NCBI RefSeq assembly: GCF_030848805.1
Contig: NC_092363.1
Span: forward strand, 10,150,886 to 10,214,885
Source: Temnothorax longispinosus
Lineage: Eukaryota > Arthropoda > Insecta > Hymenoptera > Formicidae
Length of the DNA: 64,000 nucleotides
Direction: 5' to 3'
Part shown: positions 22,391 to 33,639 of the stretch, piece by piece
Numbering within the stretch: the stretch's first letter is position 1
Layout of the letters: each line of letters begins with the position of its first letter
Position numbers and translations under genes: made by a program
Notes under the pieces: model-generated
What the model was told of the DNA's origin: nothing
The model's input: the letters and a program-made list of their open reading frames with translations, nothing else
Database searches by the model: none

Positions 22391-22644
22391 GTTTCTTATT
22401 TTTTAACAAATTTAAAAAGCTGTCGAACGAGTCACATTGCGATGGATAAACGGAGATTACCGTTAACAAAAAAGGAATAACGAAATAAACAAATAGAACG
22501 TTCAAAAACATCATCCGAGTGCCTTCAGCAGCCCAGAGTGATATTTTGCTGAGACATAGAATTGGTCGCGCGTATTTTATAAATATAAATATACCCTAAA
22601 GTTTGAGTGCGTGACACACGAACGCAAGCATACACGCGAGTAAT
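22391..22644. other. Short unassigned interval
   Basis: About 250 bp between the LINE target site and the TTAA of the next element. I see no gene and no repeat that I can place. Confidence 0.35.
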
Positions 22645-22725
22645 TTAAGGGAGTATTCTAGTGTATAAACTTGCACTTTTTTAGCTTTTTTCGGGGTTTT
22701 TTTTACAAGGAACCAGTGAAAATAG

Positions 22726-23018
22726 TGGTAAAGCCAAGTTGTTTATTTTGTTTTTATTACTTTGCATTTCAGTTTTAAGCGTTTCAGTGACTAATTCAAA
22801 TTTATCTACATATTATCTTAGTTAGCGTTATGGCTGCGCGTCCTCTGTTAGTAGTCGAGTCAACTTCTTAGTAATTTTGGCGCCAGCGCTTGCGTTAGGT
22901 CAGGTTCGTTCACACGATTGTACAAGCAGCACATTTTCACTCGTGCCCGAAATAAAGCATTCTGGATTTCAAAACCTTCGCAATTTATTCAAGAGATACC
23001 TACAGTACCTCGTTAACA
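22726..23018 (+). repeat. 5' LTR of BEL/Pao element 1
   Basis: It begins TGGTAAAGCC and ends CGTTAACA, and contains an AATAAA at 22951. It matches 28445-28738 over its whole length. Confidence 0.93.
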
Positions 23019-23021
23019 TTT

Positions 23022-23039
23022 TGGCGCCCAACGTGGGGC
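23022..23039 (+). other. Primer binding site, tRNA-Lys type
   Basis: TGGCGCCCAACGTGGGGC starts three bases after the LTR. It is complementary to the 3' end of an animal tRNA-Lys(CUU), whose acceptor ends GGGCGCCA. Confidence 0.8.
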
Positions 23040-23145
23040 TCGGGTGGAAACAATCGGATTGAAGATAGCAATCGATAGATTCGCAAGCAGAATCATAGCA
23101 TAACCTGTCGCATAACCTCGCAACGCGGGATCGTACAACCGCAAC

Positions 23146-24213
23146 ATGGCAGAGTTGAAGAGATTGAAGGCCGCACGCGCACAACTAAAAGGCCAGGTAA
23201 CAAGAGTAAATACATTCCTAACATCCGAGCAGGAAATAACCCGCCAGCAAGCACAAGCGCGGCTGGAAAAGCTGCAAGAAATATGGATAGCGTTCAACGA
23301 GACGCAGACGCAAATAGAAGTCGCAAAGGCGGACGACGAAGAAGACTTAGATCAAGTTACACAACAAGAATTGGGAGAGCGAGAAGTATTCGAGTGGGCA
23401 TACTACAAGGCAGTGGATGAAGCTCGCGCGATCATAACACCAGCTCAGATAGCGGCGCAGCCAGTGCCGGAAGCACAACAACGAGAATTCGGATTGCAAG
23501 GTAATATTGACATAAAGTTGCCTACACTACAATTGCCTATTTTTACAAGCGAATATGATCAGTGGATGCTATTCAAAGACGCTTTCCAATCACTGATTCA
23601 CGAAAATCGCAAGTTGTCAAACGTACAGAAGTTTCAATATCTCCGAAGCACGTTAAAGGACGAGGCATTACAGGTCATAAGCGGACTAAATACGTCGACG
23701 GAAAATTACCTTGTAGCGTGGGATCTACTAAAAGGTCATTACGAAAATAAAAAGTTAATTATAAATAGTCATTTATCAAAATTATTAGAATTTCCTACAG
23801 TCACAAAAGACAAGCATGTGTCGTTGAAGCAATTTGTTATGCACCTTCGTACGCATTTAAAGGCCTTGCAAGTTTTAGGCCAACCCACAGATCAATGGGA
23901 TACAATCATCATTTTTCTGGCAAGAAGCAAACTAGATTATCAATCCCAGCGAGCATGGGAAGAAGAGATCAGCCAGCAAGATCAAGATCACATGCCTACA
24001 ACGGAAGAACTTCTTAAATTCCTCAACGAGAGATGCCGCACTATGGAGATGTTAGATAGTAATATTAGTCGGCGGGAGACAATTCCGAAGGGTAATGTAA
24101 ATAAAAAAGTTGATAAACGAGTAGCGTTAGCAGCAACATCTCAGATATGTCAAATGTGCAAAGAATCTCATTGTTTGTTTAATTGCTCAGATTTTTTGAA
24201 ATTGTCAATATAA
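23146..24213 (+). pseudogene. BEL/Pao Gag, truncated from Pol by a nonsense codon
   Basis: A 355-codon frame starts at the first ATG after the leader. The N-terminal 60 residues are basic and helical. A conserved Pao-type Gag region follows (LPTLQLPIFTSEYDQWMLFK near residue 125, then FQYLRSTLKDEALQVISGL and HYENKKLIINSHL). It ends with a Cys/His motif CQMCKESHCLFNC just before TAA at 24211. The next frame (24229 on) is in the same phase, so this stop interrupts what is normally one Gag-Pol frame. By family knowledge Gag forms the particle and binds the genomic RNA. Confidence 0.88.
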
Positions 24214-24228
24214 GATCGACTCACAGCT

Positions 24229-27200
24229 GTGAAAGAAAAACAATTATGTATTAATTGTCTAAAGTCCGGTCATTATGCAAGAGAATGCAAATCTACAAAA
24301 TGTCGCAAGTGTTCCAGATCTCATAACACATTATTACACATTGAGCGAGAGGAGTCATCAGCAAAGGATTCTCACAAGCAAGGTTTGCCTCCGAAAAAGT
24401 CGGAAGAAACGGAGCAGGCTGTAGTTATGCATTGTGTTCAGAACAGAGAGCACGATGAAGCAAATCAAACGAAGGTGGAGCGTTTAAATAAAGGAACGCA
24501 TTCTCAAGTTATTTTAGCAACCGCTCAGGTGTATGTACGTGATGGTCAAGGAAGGAAGCAAACATGTCGCGCACTGTTAGATCCCGGATCGCAGTCGCAT
24601 TTCGTCATTGAAGAATTAGTTAGAAGATTGCAGCTACCATGCAAGGCGGAATCATCGGCTATTAATGGCATAATGCGCAACACTGCAAGTATTGAGCGCT
24701 CAACCAAAGTTCGCATTGAATCTCAAAATACAACATACAAGGCTGAGTTGGATTGTTTGGTCATCCCTGTAATAACGGAGCGACTACCACAAATCAAGAT
24801 AAACAAGAAGTTGATTGGCATCCCGGAAGATCACAGATTAGCGGATCCTGCATTTGACAAACCAGGCCCTGTCGACATCTTAATAGGCGCTGGGCTGTTC
24901 TGGAGTCTCTTGTGTGTTGGCCAAATAAAAAGGGCCAAAGGACATTCAACCTGGCAAAAAACTCAGCTCGGATGGATCGTCGGAGGAGAGCTTATCGAAG
25001 CAAACGCAGACAAAATAAGACCAACTACGTTTCTGATAACGAATCAAGTTCTAAACAACCAGCTGGAGAGGTTTTGGACACAGGTGGAAGTTCCTGAGAG
25101 TAAACAGCTTAGTCCCTCAGAAGCCTATTGCGAAAAATACTTCAGAGATACGACAACGCGAGATGCAACAGGAAGATTTGTAGTACGATTACCAAAGAAG
25201 GAAGATGTTTCGCTTGGCGATTCGAGGCAGCAGGCAACCAGAAGATTTTATGCATTGGAGCGTCGTTTTCGAAGACAGCCTTCCCTCAAAGAAGAATATG
25301 TACGATTCATGAAAGAGTACGAAAAAAGAGGACACATGAGTCGAGTATCTCCAAACATACTAGAGGAGAAAGACATATGTTTTATTCCGCATCAACCGGT
25401 ACTGCGACCTGACAGTCTCACAACCAAGCTTAGGGTTGTATTCGACGCCTCGGCGAAAACTGATAACAATCATTCCTTGAACGATATGCTTATGGCTGGC
25501 CCCAACTTACAAAACGAATTGATGCACATATTGTTGAGATTTTGCACTTACAATTTTGTGATTACAGGTGACATTGCTATGATGTTCAGACAAGTCTTGG
25601 TGGCAGAAGCAGATCGCAAGTTTCAGTTAATCCTTTGGAGGAAAAATGAGGCAGATCCATTGGAAATATTTACGTTGAACACCGTCACATACGGACAAAT
25701 ATGCGCAATGTTTTTGGCTATACGTTGCCTCAAGCAATTGGCGGAGGAGCACGGAATTGATTTCCTTGATTTCCTAATAGTTCTAAGAGTTCTACTGAAG
25801 GACTTTTATGCAGATAACGTTATCACTGGCGACGATAATCTTGAGAAGAATATCGAATTACAGAAGAAGCTTACTGATCTATTGGCAAAAGGTCAGTTCC
25901 ATTTGAGTAAGTGGAGAACAAACGACGATCGAGCTTTGAGTCATCTTATGGAAGAGAGTAAAGCAGAGGAGTTGCTAGTAATCAACAAGGACGCCCCATT
26001 GAAGACGTTAGGTTTTATGGAATCACAAGGAAGATTTTCTACAATACGACGTGAAGCAAGCAAAGACTGGTCCAGTTACAAAACGCAGCGTGCTTTCGCA
26101 AATCGCCCAGATCTACGATCCCTTAGGTCTGCTAGGGCCTGTCATGATTGTTGCAAAAATCATGATGCAGCAGTTATGGACGCTTAACTTGGAGTGGGAC
26201 GAAAGTTTGCCGCAAGAGCTTCATAGCAAGTGGAAGATTTATCAATCGTCATGGAGTCAACTCAACAGCTTGAAGATCCCTCGGAAGATTAAAGAGAAGA
26301 GTTCTACAGAAATAATCATTCATGGATTTAGCGACGCCTCAGAGCGCGCTTATGGAGCCTGCTTATATGCAGTTACTTGTGATTCAGATGGCAATTTTCA
26401 GTCGCATCTACTCTGTGCTAAATCAAGAGTAGCCCCCTTAAAGACTATAACAATCGCTAAATTATAATTAAATGCCGCGTTATTGCTTGGAAATCTTTAC
26501 AAGACAGCCAAAGACGCTCTTAAAGATAGAATCAAACTCGGACGATTATGGTGTGATTCGAATATTGTGATCCAGTGGATATGTACATGCCCGAGTACAT
26601 TAAAAATATTTGTAGCAAACCGAGTTTCTCAGATACAGACTCTAGGTTTACAAGACGTTTGGCAGCATGTACCATCAGCTGAGAATCCCGCGGATGTTTT
26701 GTCAAGGGGAACAACTATCGAAGAGTTGCAGACCAACAAGTTATGGTGACATGGGCCGTGGTGGCTTTCAGATGAGAATTCATGGCCTGAACAACCCAGT
26801 AGTGTGGAGATCCTACCAAAGAGGAAAAATATCGCTAGTTTCGTGGTGACAGCTTAGCCCACAGGATTGTTACCATCGGTATCATCATTTAAACGACTTC
26901 TTAGAGTCGTTGCATATTGTTATAGATTCAGTGATCGATGCAGATCAAAAACTGGCACTGGAGCTTTTACTGCAGCAGAATTTGTAAAGGCAGAAACAGC
27001 AGTCGCGAGATTGGTACAAGCAGAAGCTTTCCCACAAGAACTTCATGATCTACAGAATGGACAACCTGTAAAGAAAAACAGCAAATTAATCGCATTGGAT
27101 CCCTTTCTGGATGGCAGCGGTCTGATTTGCGTAGGAGGTCGATTGCAGCATGCGGATTTAACTCACGAAGCGAAACATCCGATTATATTGCCGTCAAAGC

Positions 27201-28348
27201 ATCACGTCACTAAATTAATTTTTAGAAACGAGCATGTCAAGATGCATCATTGCGGAGCAGAGCAGTTGTTGGCAGCCGTCAGACAAAAGTATTGGGTTCT
27301 TTCAGGCCGAAAGGAAGCTAGAAGGATTACACGATCTTGCATAGATTGTTTTCGTTGGAGACCTACAGGTGTGCAAGTCAAAATGGGAAACTTGCCAGCA
27401 GCAAGAGTCGCAGGATATGTTCGCCCCTTCGCGGTGACTGGTGTGGATTACGCCGGCCCCATAAAGATCAAGGAGAGCATACGTCGTGGAAGGGTCCATA
27501 TATCGAAGGCCTACAATAGCATTATTTGTGTGTTTTCACACAAAGGCAGTGCATCTCGAATTGGTCACAGATCTTACAACCGAATTGTTCCTAGCAGCGT
27601 TGCGGCGTTTTACGGGACGAAGAGGCAATTGTTTGCAGTTATATTCGGACAACGCTACTAATTTTGTAGGCGCAGCAAGAGAACTCAAGGAGATATATGA
27701 CTACGTAAGGGAAAACAAAGAAGTGATACAAGAGCAGCTTGCCAGTCAGAAAATAGAATGGCATTTCATCCCCCTAAGGACACCAAATTTTGGAGGAATA
27801 TGGGAATCGAACATCAAGAGTATGAAGAAGCATTTTTACGTTGTAACAAAGGAATTTTCGCTAACTTTTGAAGAATGTTACACGTTGCTGGTCGGCATTG
27901 AGTCCGTCTTAAATCAAGGCCAATAACTCCTTTGTCCAATGATGTGCGAGACTTATCAGTCTTAACGCCTTCACATTTCCTGACCGGGAAACGTTTACTA
28001 CAACCAGCAGAACTAGATTATCTTGAGGTACCTGACAACAGATTAAAGCTTTGGCAGCATTTGCAGAAGGTCCGTCAGGATTTTTGGCGTCGCTGGCAGA
28101 AAGAATATTTGGTGGAGCTTCAACGTCGAAACAAGTGGACCGGCGGAGAGGAGAATTTGCAACCCGGAACGTTGGTGCTGTTGAAGGAGGACAATTTACC
28201 ACCACTACAATGGGCAGCCGGAAGAATCATCAAGGTCCACCCGGGTAGCGATGATGTCGTACGCGTCGTTACTGTGCAGACGGCAAATGGAAAGTTCAAA
28301 CGATCGGCAAGGAATGTTTGCCCTTTACCCATAGAAGACTGTAATTAA
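24229..28348 (+). pseudogene. BEL/Pao Pol: zinc knuckle, protease, RT, RNase H, integrase; multiply broken
   Basis: The first part (24229-26187) has CINCLKSGHYAREC (residues 7-20), a protease motif ALLDPGSQSHF (115-125), and RT with LRVVFDAS, GDIAMMFRQV and FYADNVITGDD. The usual YVDD-type box reads YADN (25807-25818), losing the second catalytic Asp. The frame shifts near 26050-26090. 26051-26467 continues with YDPLGLLGPV and the RNase H entry GFSDASERAYGACLY. TAA at 26465 and TGA at 26747 interrupt the same frame, which also carries PSAENPADVLSRG. 26867-27661 holds the integrase zinc region (H-H-C-C around MHHCG and CIDCF) and GVDYAGP. A frameshift near 27530 and another near 27920 lead to the C-terminus ending at 28348 (WRRWQKEYL, TLVLLKEDNLPPLQW). 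Confidence 0.9.
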
Positions 28349-28430
28349 GTTAAGATTTACTTATTTCGCAGGTAGAATCATAGTTAAGATTATTCATTTC
28401 TGAGAATAGTTATTTTGAAAGGAGCCTTTC

Positions 28431-28444
28431 AAGGCGGGCGGGAA
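28431..28444 (+). other. Polypurine tract of BEL/Pao element 1
   Basis: AAGGCGGGCGGGAA immediately precedes the 3' LTR, the expected position of the plus-strand primer. Confidence 0.7.
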
Positions 28445-28738
28445 TGGTAAAAGCCAAGTTGTTTATTTTGTTTTTATTACTTTGCATTTCAGTTTCAAGC
28501 GTTTCAGTGACTAATTCAAATTTATCTACATATTATCTTAGTTAGCGTAATGGCTGCGCGTCCTCTGTTAGTAGTCGAGTCAACTTCTTAGTAATTTTGG
28601 CGCCAGCGCTTGCGTTAGGTCAGGTTTGTTCACACGATTGTACAAGCAGCACATTTTCACTCGTGCCCGAAATAAAGCATTCTGGATTTCAAAACCTTCG
28701 CAATTCATTCAAGAGATACCTACAGTACCTCGTTAACA
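28445..28738 (+). repeat. 3' LTR of BEL/Pao element 1
   Basis: Near-identical to 22726-23018. Differences are an extra A in the first ten bases and four substitutions. Confidence 0.93.
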
Positions 28739-29353
28739 AATGGTTAATATTATCTTTTTATGTATATATTTTATTATTGTTAGAGAACATAAAAAAATTT
28801 TTTTGAACTGAAATAATAAATATAATTATTAATGAAACCTTATCGAATACATGGCGAAAAAAAAGCGCCCTAAATGGCTTCCATGATTGCGCCCATTCTG
28901 CTTGTCCGAAACAAAAAATACAAAAAGATTCTTAATTAGTATAAGTATGGCTATAACAAAAACTAGAATAAAAATAAAAAAAATGGCGGCACTTTGAAAA
29001 TTAAGTATAAATTTTCGCGAGTTTTTTTAATCTTTCGAAGGCTGTAAAAATTGTAAAAAAAATTTTTTACTTAATTCTAGTTTGGGCTATAGCGACACAC
29101 CTGCTGAGGATGTACGCAAAAGCTGGACTTGATCGGTCAAATAGATCTTGAGATATCATGGGTCATTTTTTTCGCCATGTATTCGATAGGGTTTCATTAA
29201 TATTTATATTCATTAATTCAGCTCAAAATAATATTTTTTGTTCTCTAAAGATAATAAAATATATACATAAAAAGCTAATATTGACAATTTTCACTGATTT
29301 CTTGTAAAAAAATCCCGAAAAAAAGCGCATGTTACACTAGAATACCTCCTTAA

Positions 29354-30142
29354 AATACACGGGTACACGTGTACCCGCGGTGACCCGTGTCAGGTGTAAC
29401 GTCCCATACCGCACATGATATCATTCGAATGTTTTGTACTCGTACTGTAAATATACGTATCGTATATAATATACTTCGAACATTTCTATATAGCACCTCT
29501 CTAGTAGTATATTATTTCTCATAAATTCTCAGGACGTACTTGTAATATCTCATAGTAGTATATTATTTTTCGTAAATTCTAAGGACGTACTTGTAATATC
29601 TCACAGTAGTATATCATTTTTCGTAAATTCTCGTATACTACTCAGAATATAGAGTGAGTCACTTTAATCGACGCAAGCAAATATCTCGAAAAATATGAAA
29701 GATATAAAAAAATGTTTTGGACAAAAGTTGTATGGTCTAAAGGGGGACACACGATTCTGATATGAGTCATGTCATAGATGTTGTCGTTTTCAAGAAATTT
29801 TAAAGGCAATTAATTTCTTAACTTAAACTTGATTTTTTCTTTGAAATAAAAGTTGTAGATCTCGTCGAGACATTTTCAAAACATTATAATAAAGTTCTCT
29901 TTCTTTTCGTTAAGAATTTTCTGAGATATTTAAAATTTTATCATAATATTTTTAATATATAAAAAGGGAATATAATAAAATATCTCGTAATGTATTCACT
30001 TTTCAATGACTTTACCTTCATACTTTTATATGTAGAATAATGAAAGAAATCGATTGCTGTAAAAAAAAAAAACAGAAAAAATATTTAAATGCATTAGACG
30101 CATTCAATTTTGTAAAATTGCAAATGTAATAATTAATATTAT
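29354..30142 (+). repeat. Left arm of foldback family F
   Basis: It contains two direct copies of an about 60-bp motif (AGTAGTATATTATTT, GGACGTACTTGTAATATCTC) at 29500-29640, then the conserved 29650-29960 part shared with 53605-53925 (inverted) and 61100-61440 (direct). Confidence 0.85.
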
Positions 30143-30426
30143 TGTTGCACTCCGGCGGCTTTCGCACACTCACTCCGCATTCCCGCACTCGCTCGCGCGT
30201 TTACTCGCGACCCACGGAATAAGGAAACACATGTTTAGCAAAGAAAGGATGGTTTATTGCGTACGTTTACAATTGCGGAGCGCGAACCGAAACGTCCGCT
30301 CAAGTTTCAGTTAGAAGGAAATCTGACAGCCGGGCTGTATCAACAACTCATAGCAACGCCCGTTGCTAAAGACGCTCCGCGCGGAAAATACCGGGCAAAG
30401 CTGACGAACTCAGCGTGAATGCAACA
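30143..30426 (-). repeat. 3' LTR of the gypsy element
   Basis: 284 bp, matching 36072-36518 except for the MITE and scattered substitutions. A G-rich polypurine tract lies on the minus strand just inside it (about 30427-30441). Confidence 0.9.
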
Positions 30427-30829
30427 CTGCCCCCCCCCCTCGTTCTTCAGATTGTTGTCCCAACAATCCGGAAGGGCAGTCTCCAGGAGGTTTCATTTTC
30501 TTCGCAAGCTCTAGGGCTCTGAAGCGTCGAAATATCTGTTTGTATTAGGACTCCCCTAGTCTCTGCCTCGGCATTCGCCCTAGTCCCTCGGAAAAATCTC
30601 AGTCACAAAAACTGCCGAGGGAGAGACAGTCTTCTTTCAACCGATGGTCTTAAGGTAACAATGAAGAGACTCCACTCCGTGTCCTTCAAAAAGCTCTTCC
30701 AATGGAGAAACGATGACTCTCCCTTAAACACAAAAAAAACAATACACGCAGTAACACTTGACAACTTGAAAGAAAAACTTTCTTAAGGATAAATCGGGTT
30801 CCGATTTCTCTAACTACTTCCTACCGTTC

Positions 30830-31351
30830 TCTCATAAAAAGAGGCTAACCTATCCGCATGTACTACCCTCTTTCTATGTCTGGGGGATCTTTGAATGCAA
30901 AATACCACATTACTTAATTTTCTTACAATTAAAAAAGGGCCCTCCCAACTACTTTGCAATTTCGGGGCCTTCCCCTTCTCTCTTCGAGGATTATAAAATC
31001 ACATTTTCTGATTTTCTCGAAAAAGGTTCTTCCTGGCTCCACGATCATATCACGCTTTTACTCTAGAAGATTTAATTTTTAACTTATCTCTGACTACGGA
31101 ATGAATCCCCTCCAACTTTTCCCTTAGCCTTTTGATAAAATCGCCTCCGACTTAAGGCTCTCCTCCCGAAGTCCCGGAGGACTGCCTTGTAATAAATCCA
31201 AGGGCAACCTAAGATTCCGGGTACAATACATCTCCGCAGGAGTTACGCCCGTGGTCTCACGTTTTGAAGATCTGTAAGCCAAAAGGAATAAGGGGATCCA
31301 CCTATCCCAATTTCTTTGATTTTTGGAGATAAAGACCCCGGGCTCAGCCAT
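30830..31351 (-). pseudogene. Gypsy integrase C-terminal region, decayed
   Basis: The minus-strand frame 31351-31124 carries NWDRWIPLFLLAYRSSKRET and TGVTPAEMYCTRNLRLPLDL, the conserved region just after the integrase catalytic core. Shifted frames downstream to about 30830 keep the C-terminal phrase VVHADRLASFYERTVG. The HHCC finger and DDE core that should lie upstream are missing. Between this piece and RNase H lie 1.4 kb of unrelated sequence (TG repeat and a transposase fragment). The encoded enzyme would insert retroelement cDNA into chromosomes. Confidence 0.8.
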
Positions 31352-31545
31352 AGGGAAAATGGATCCCGGTCAAATTGGTTGAAACTGTAGTATGTTGTAC
31401 TTCATAATCTCCTGATTAAAAGTGTTAATGGGCACGAAGTCCGAAAACCATCTACTTTTCGAGTTATCAGACGTTGAACATGATAAAAATGAGGATATTA
31501 GAGATATTCTATTCTAGAGTATCCACGACGATAAATCTTTATGTG

Positions 31546-31707
<162 letters not shown>

Positions 31708-31916
31708 GTGAGGGTATGTCTGTGTATGTGTGTGTAAATGTAGGTGCGTGTATATTCTTATAATCAGTGCACCGTCGGCATTAGCATGACCAAATGTACA
31801 CCGCGTGGAGGTTGCGCGATCGGATTTTGTACATCTTTTGGCCCTGAAAAGAACCGGTTAATGTACATGATTAGGGTCGCTCGTTGATATTACGTCGCTG
31901 CGGTCGGTTCACTGAA

Positions 31917-32480
31917 TCACGAATGGATTCGATTATCTGGTTTGAAGGATAATGATTTAGGTTGATGTTGTGCGTAACCCATAAACCAGATGATAGAGGC
32001 AATGTGTGCACAGGTACCGACAGTGCAAGCACCGGATTTGCACGTGCAGTAATAGCCTTGTATAGGATCTTCATTTTTTTGATCGTTTTCGTCTTTATTT
32101 GTAGATCGATATGCTTTGGATCAAAGCTGATGTTTTGCGGCATTACGGAAGCGAGAAGATACTCTTGCTCGCAACAAACCCGGTTCTGGTAGTCTGTTCT
32201 TATCTTTTAACATTTCAATATGCAATTCTTTATCTTCATTTCTTTGTTTATCTTGAATGTACGATGGTGCAAGTTTTACTTGGTATACTCCGATGGTAAA
32301 GTTCTTTAGGTATTCAAGAGTTAAAACTGGAAAGTTTAATACTTTTTCAGCACTCAATCGAACCCATCTCTGAACGTTTCTGGTGGCGAGATTTTCAGCT
32401 TCAACCAAAGTTTTAACAATATTTGGTTCTCTCGCTTTCTGGAGTAATTGTTGGGCTATTTGAGCATTAGCTTCTCTCAT
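31917..32480 (-). pseudogene. DNA-transposon protein C-terminus with a SWIM zinc finger
   Basis: One minus-strand frame runs from 32480 (earlier in-frame residues NRYHPLIL lie upstream) to a stop at 31917-31919, with a TGA at 32121-32123. It reads about 119 residues containing FPVLTLEYLKNFTIGVYQVK. After the TGA follows a SWIM-type finger with CxC then CxH spacing (YYCTCKSGACTVGTCAHIAS). SWIM fingers occur in several eukaryotic transposase families and usually bind DNA or protein. The fragment sits where the gypsy integrase core should be, so a DNA transposon probably inserted there and then decayed. The superfamily is not assigned, and I see no terminal inverted repeats. Confidence 0.55.
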
Positions 32481-32660
32481 AAGAATAAGAGGATGATATC
32501 TATTTATAATCGCTCCATAGCTATTCTGTAATATCTAAAATCCATAGTCAAATTCCTTCAGCAAACAATGCAAATTCAGCATGTTCCACATGTAGGCGAC
32601 TTTTACAGAATAGCTGGAGCGATTATAAACAGATGTCATCCTCTAATTCTTCTAAAATCG
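32479..32660. repeat. Local inverted duplication inside the transposase fragment
   Basis: About 50 bp at 32480-32532 (AGGATGATATCTATTTATAA, GCTATTCTGTAA) recurs inverted at 32609-32659 with a few changes and a loop of about 76 bp. It makes a strong potential hairpin and reverses a coding segment. Confidence 0.75.
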
Positions 32661-32843
32661 ATTTAATTTGTTTTTGTGGAACAATAGTTGATAAATCCTG
32701 GATTTTAGACTAGAAGCCTCCTATATCTTATAAAGAACTCCACTCTTCAAGACAATAGCGTCCCAATAGGAAAAGTAAATTTGAGCGGAAACGTCCCCTG
32801 CCGAAATCTCAGATCGTGACGGCCGTACCCCCGTTTCCTTGCC

Positions 32844-33482
32844 TTAGTAAATTGTCGCGATACTTTGATCCTCTAACTGGTCTTTCTTCCATTCATCTAA
32901 GGTTTCTCCCAGCAAAATTATTGGCGCGACTGTTTTTTCTGATTCGACTGAGTTCTTCTCCTCTACTCTAGCACAAAACGTACAGCCGTCAATTTCGCAC
33001 TGACGGCTGGATAATCCATCGGCGTTTCCGTGCAAAAGACCTCTACGATAAACAATCTCAAAGTCATATTGTTGGAGTCTCTCCAACCAGCGAGCTAATT
33101 GTCCCTCTAAGTCCTTGAAGGACATAAGCCATCTAAGGGAAGCGTGATCTGAACGAATGATAAACTTGCGCCCCAGAAGGTAATGTCGAAAAGATTTTAC
33201 CGAGTCGACTATCACTAACAACTCACGACGAGTAACACAATAATTTTTTTCCGTTTTACTCAGCATACGGCTGAAGTACGCGATAACCTTTTCTAACCTT
33301 TCTTGCCTCTGGGATAACACTGCACCAATCCCGATGTTAGAAGCGTCCGTGTCCAACACAAACTCACCCTCCCCTCTCGGGAAAGAAAGTACGGGAGAAA
33401 ATGTTAACACCCGCTTTAAGTTCTCAAAGGAGTTCTGACACTCCTCCCCCCAAATAAATTTCACTTGATTTCCGGTAAGCAC
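32844..33482 (-). pseudogene. Gypsy RNase H domain
   Basis: A 212-codon minus-strand frame. Catalytic-type motifs of retroelement RNase H are visible: FVLDTDASNIGIGAVLSQ, then ITRRELL-like VTRRELLVIVDSVKSFRHYL and IRSDHASLRWLMSFKD, then NADGLSSR. The first Asp (DTDAS), the Glu (RREL) and the third Asp (RSDHAS) are present. This is the best-preserved domain of the element. It ends in a stop at 32844, before any integrase finger. By family it degrades the RNA strand during cDNA synthesis. Confidence 0.9.
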
Positions 33483-33639
33483 AAAGAGGGGCTTTGCTAA
33501 AGAAGAGAAACCTTTAATAAACTTCCGATAATAAGAACAAAAATCGAGAAAACTGCGTAATTGTCTTTTGAAATGGGGGATCGGCTATTCCTTTACAGCG
33601 GAAATCTTATCGGGGTCTTAGTAATGCTCTCTACCAAAA

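Larger units (their letters stand above)
22726..28738 (+). mobile_element. Complete but defective BEL/Pao LTR retrotransposon, plus strand
   Basis: It has two LTRs (293 and 294 bp, TG...CA), a tRNA-Lys type primer site, and Gag-protease-RT-RNase H-integrase order with the integrase C-terminal, as in BEL/Pao. A polypurine tract precedes the 3' LTR. Flanking pentamers AATAG (22721) and AATGG (28739) look like a target duplication with one change. The LTRs differ at about four bases and one indel, so insertion is fairly recent, yet the coding region has at least three nonsense codons, three frameshifts and an altered RT active site. Confidence 0.92.
22649..29349. mobile_element. TTAA-flanked palindromic element split by a BEL/Pao insertion
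   Basis: The ends are GGGAGTATTCTAGTGTA at 22649 and the near-exact inverse at 29333-29349, flanked by TTAA at 22645-22648 and 29350-29353. The element is palindromic. 22649-22725 (TTTTTACAAGGAACCAGTGA) mirrors 29290-29349, and 28745-28870 (TTTTTATGTATATATTTTAT, GAATACATGGCGAAAAAA) mirrors 29165-29285. Without the 6-kb BEL insertion it is about 0.7 kb. TTAA duplication suggests the piggyBac superfamily. No transposase is present. Confidence 0.75.

Noticed and set aside
23022..23039. tRNA-like sequences (also 36051-36068 and 52826-52843)
   Set aside because: Only 18 bases complementary to tRNA 3' ends next to LTRs; they are primer binding sites, not tRNA genes.
24205..24235. Programmed stop readthrough between Gag and Pol of BEL element 1
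   Set aside because: BEL/Pao elements normally have a single Gag-Pol frame, and other stops and shifts downstream show simple decay.
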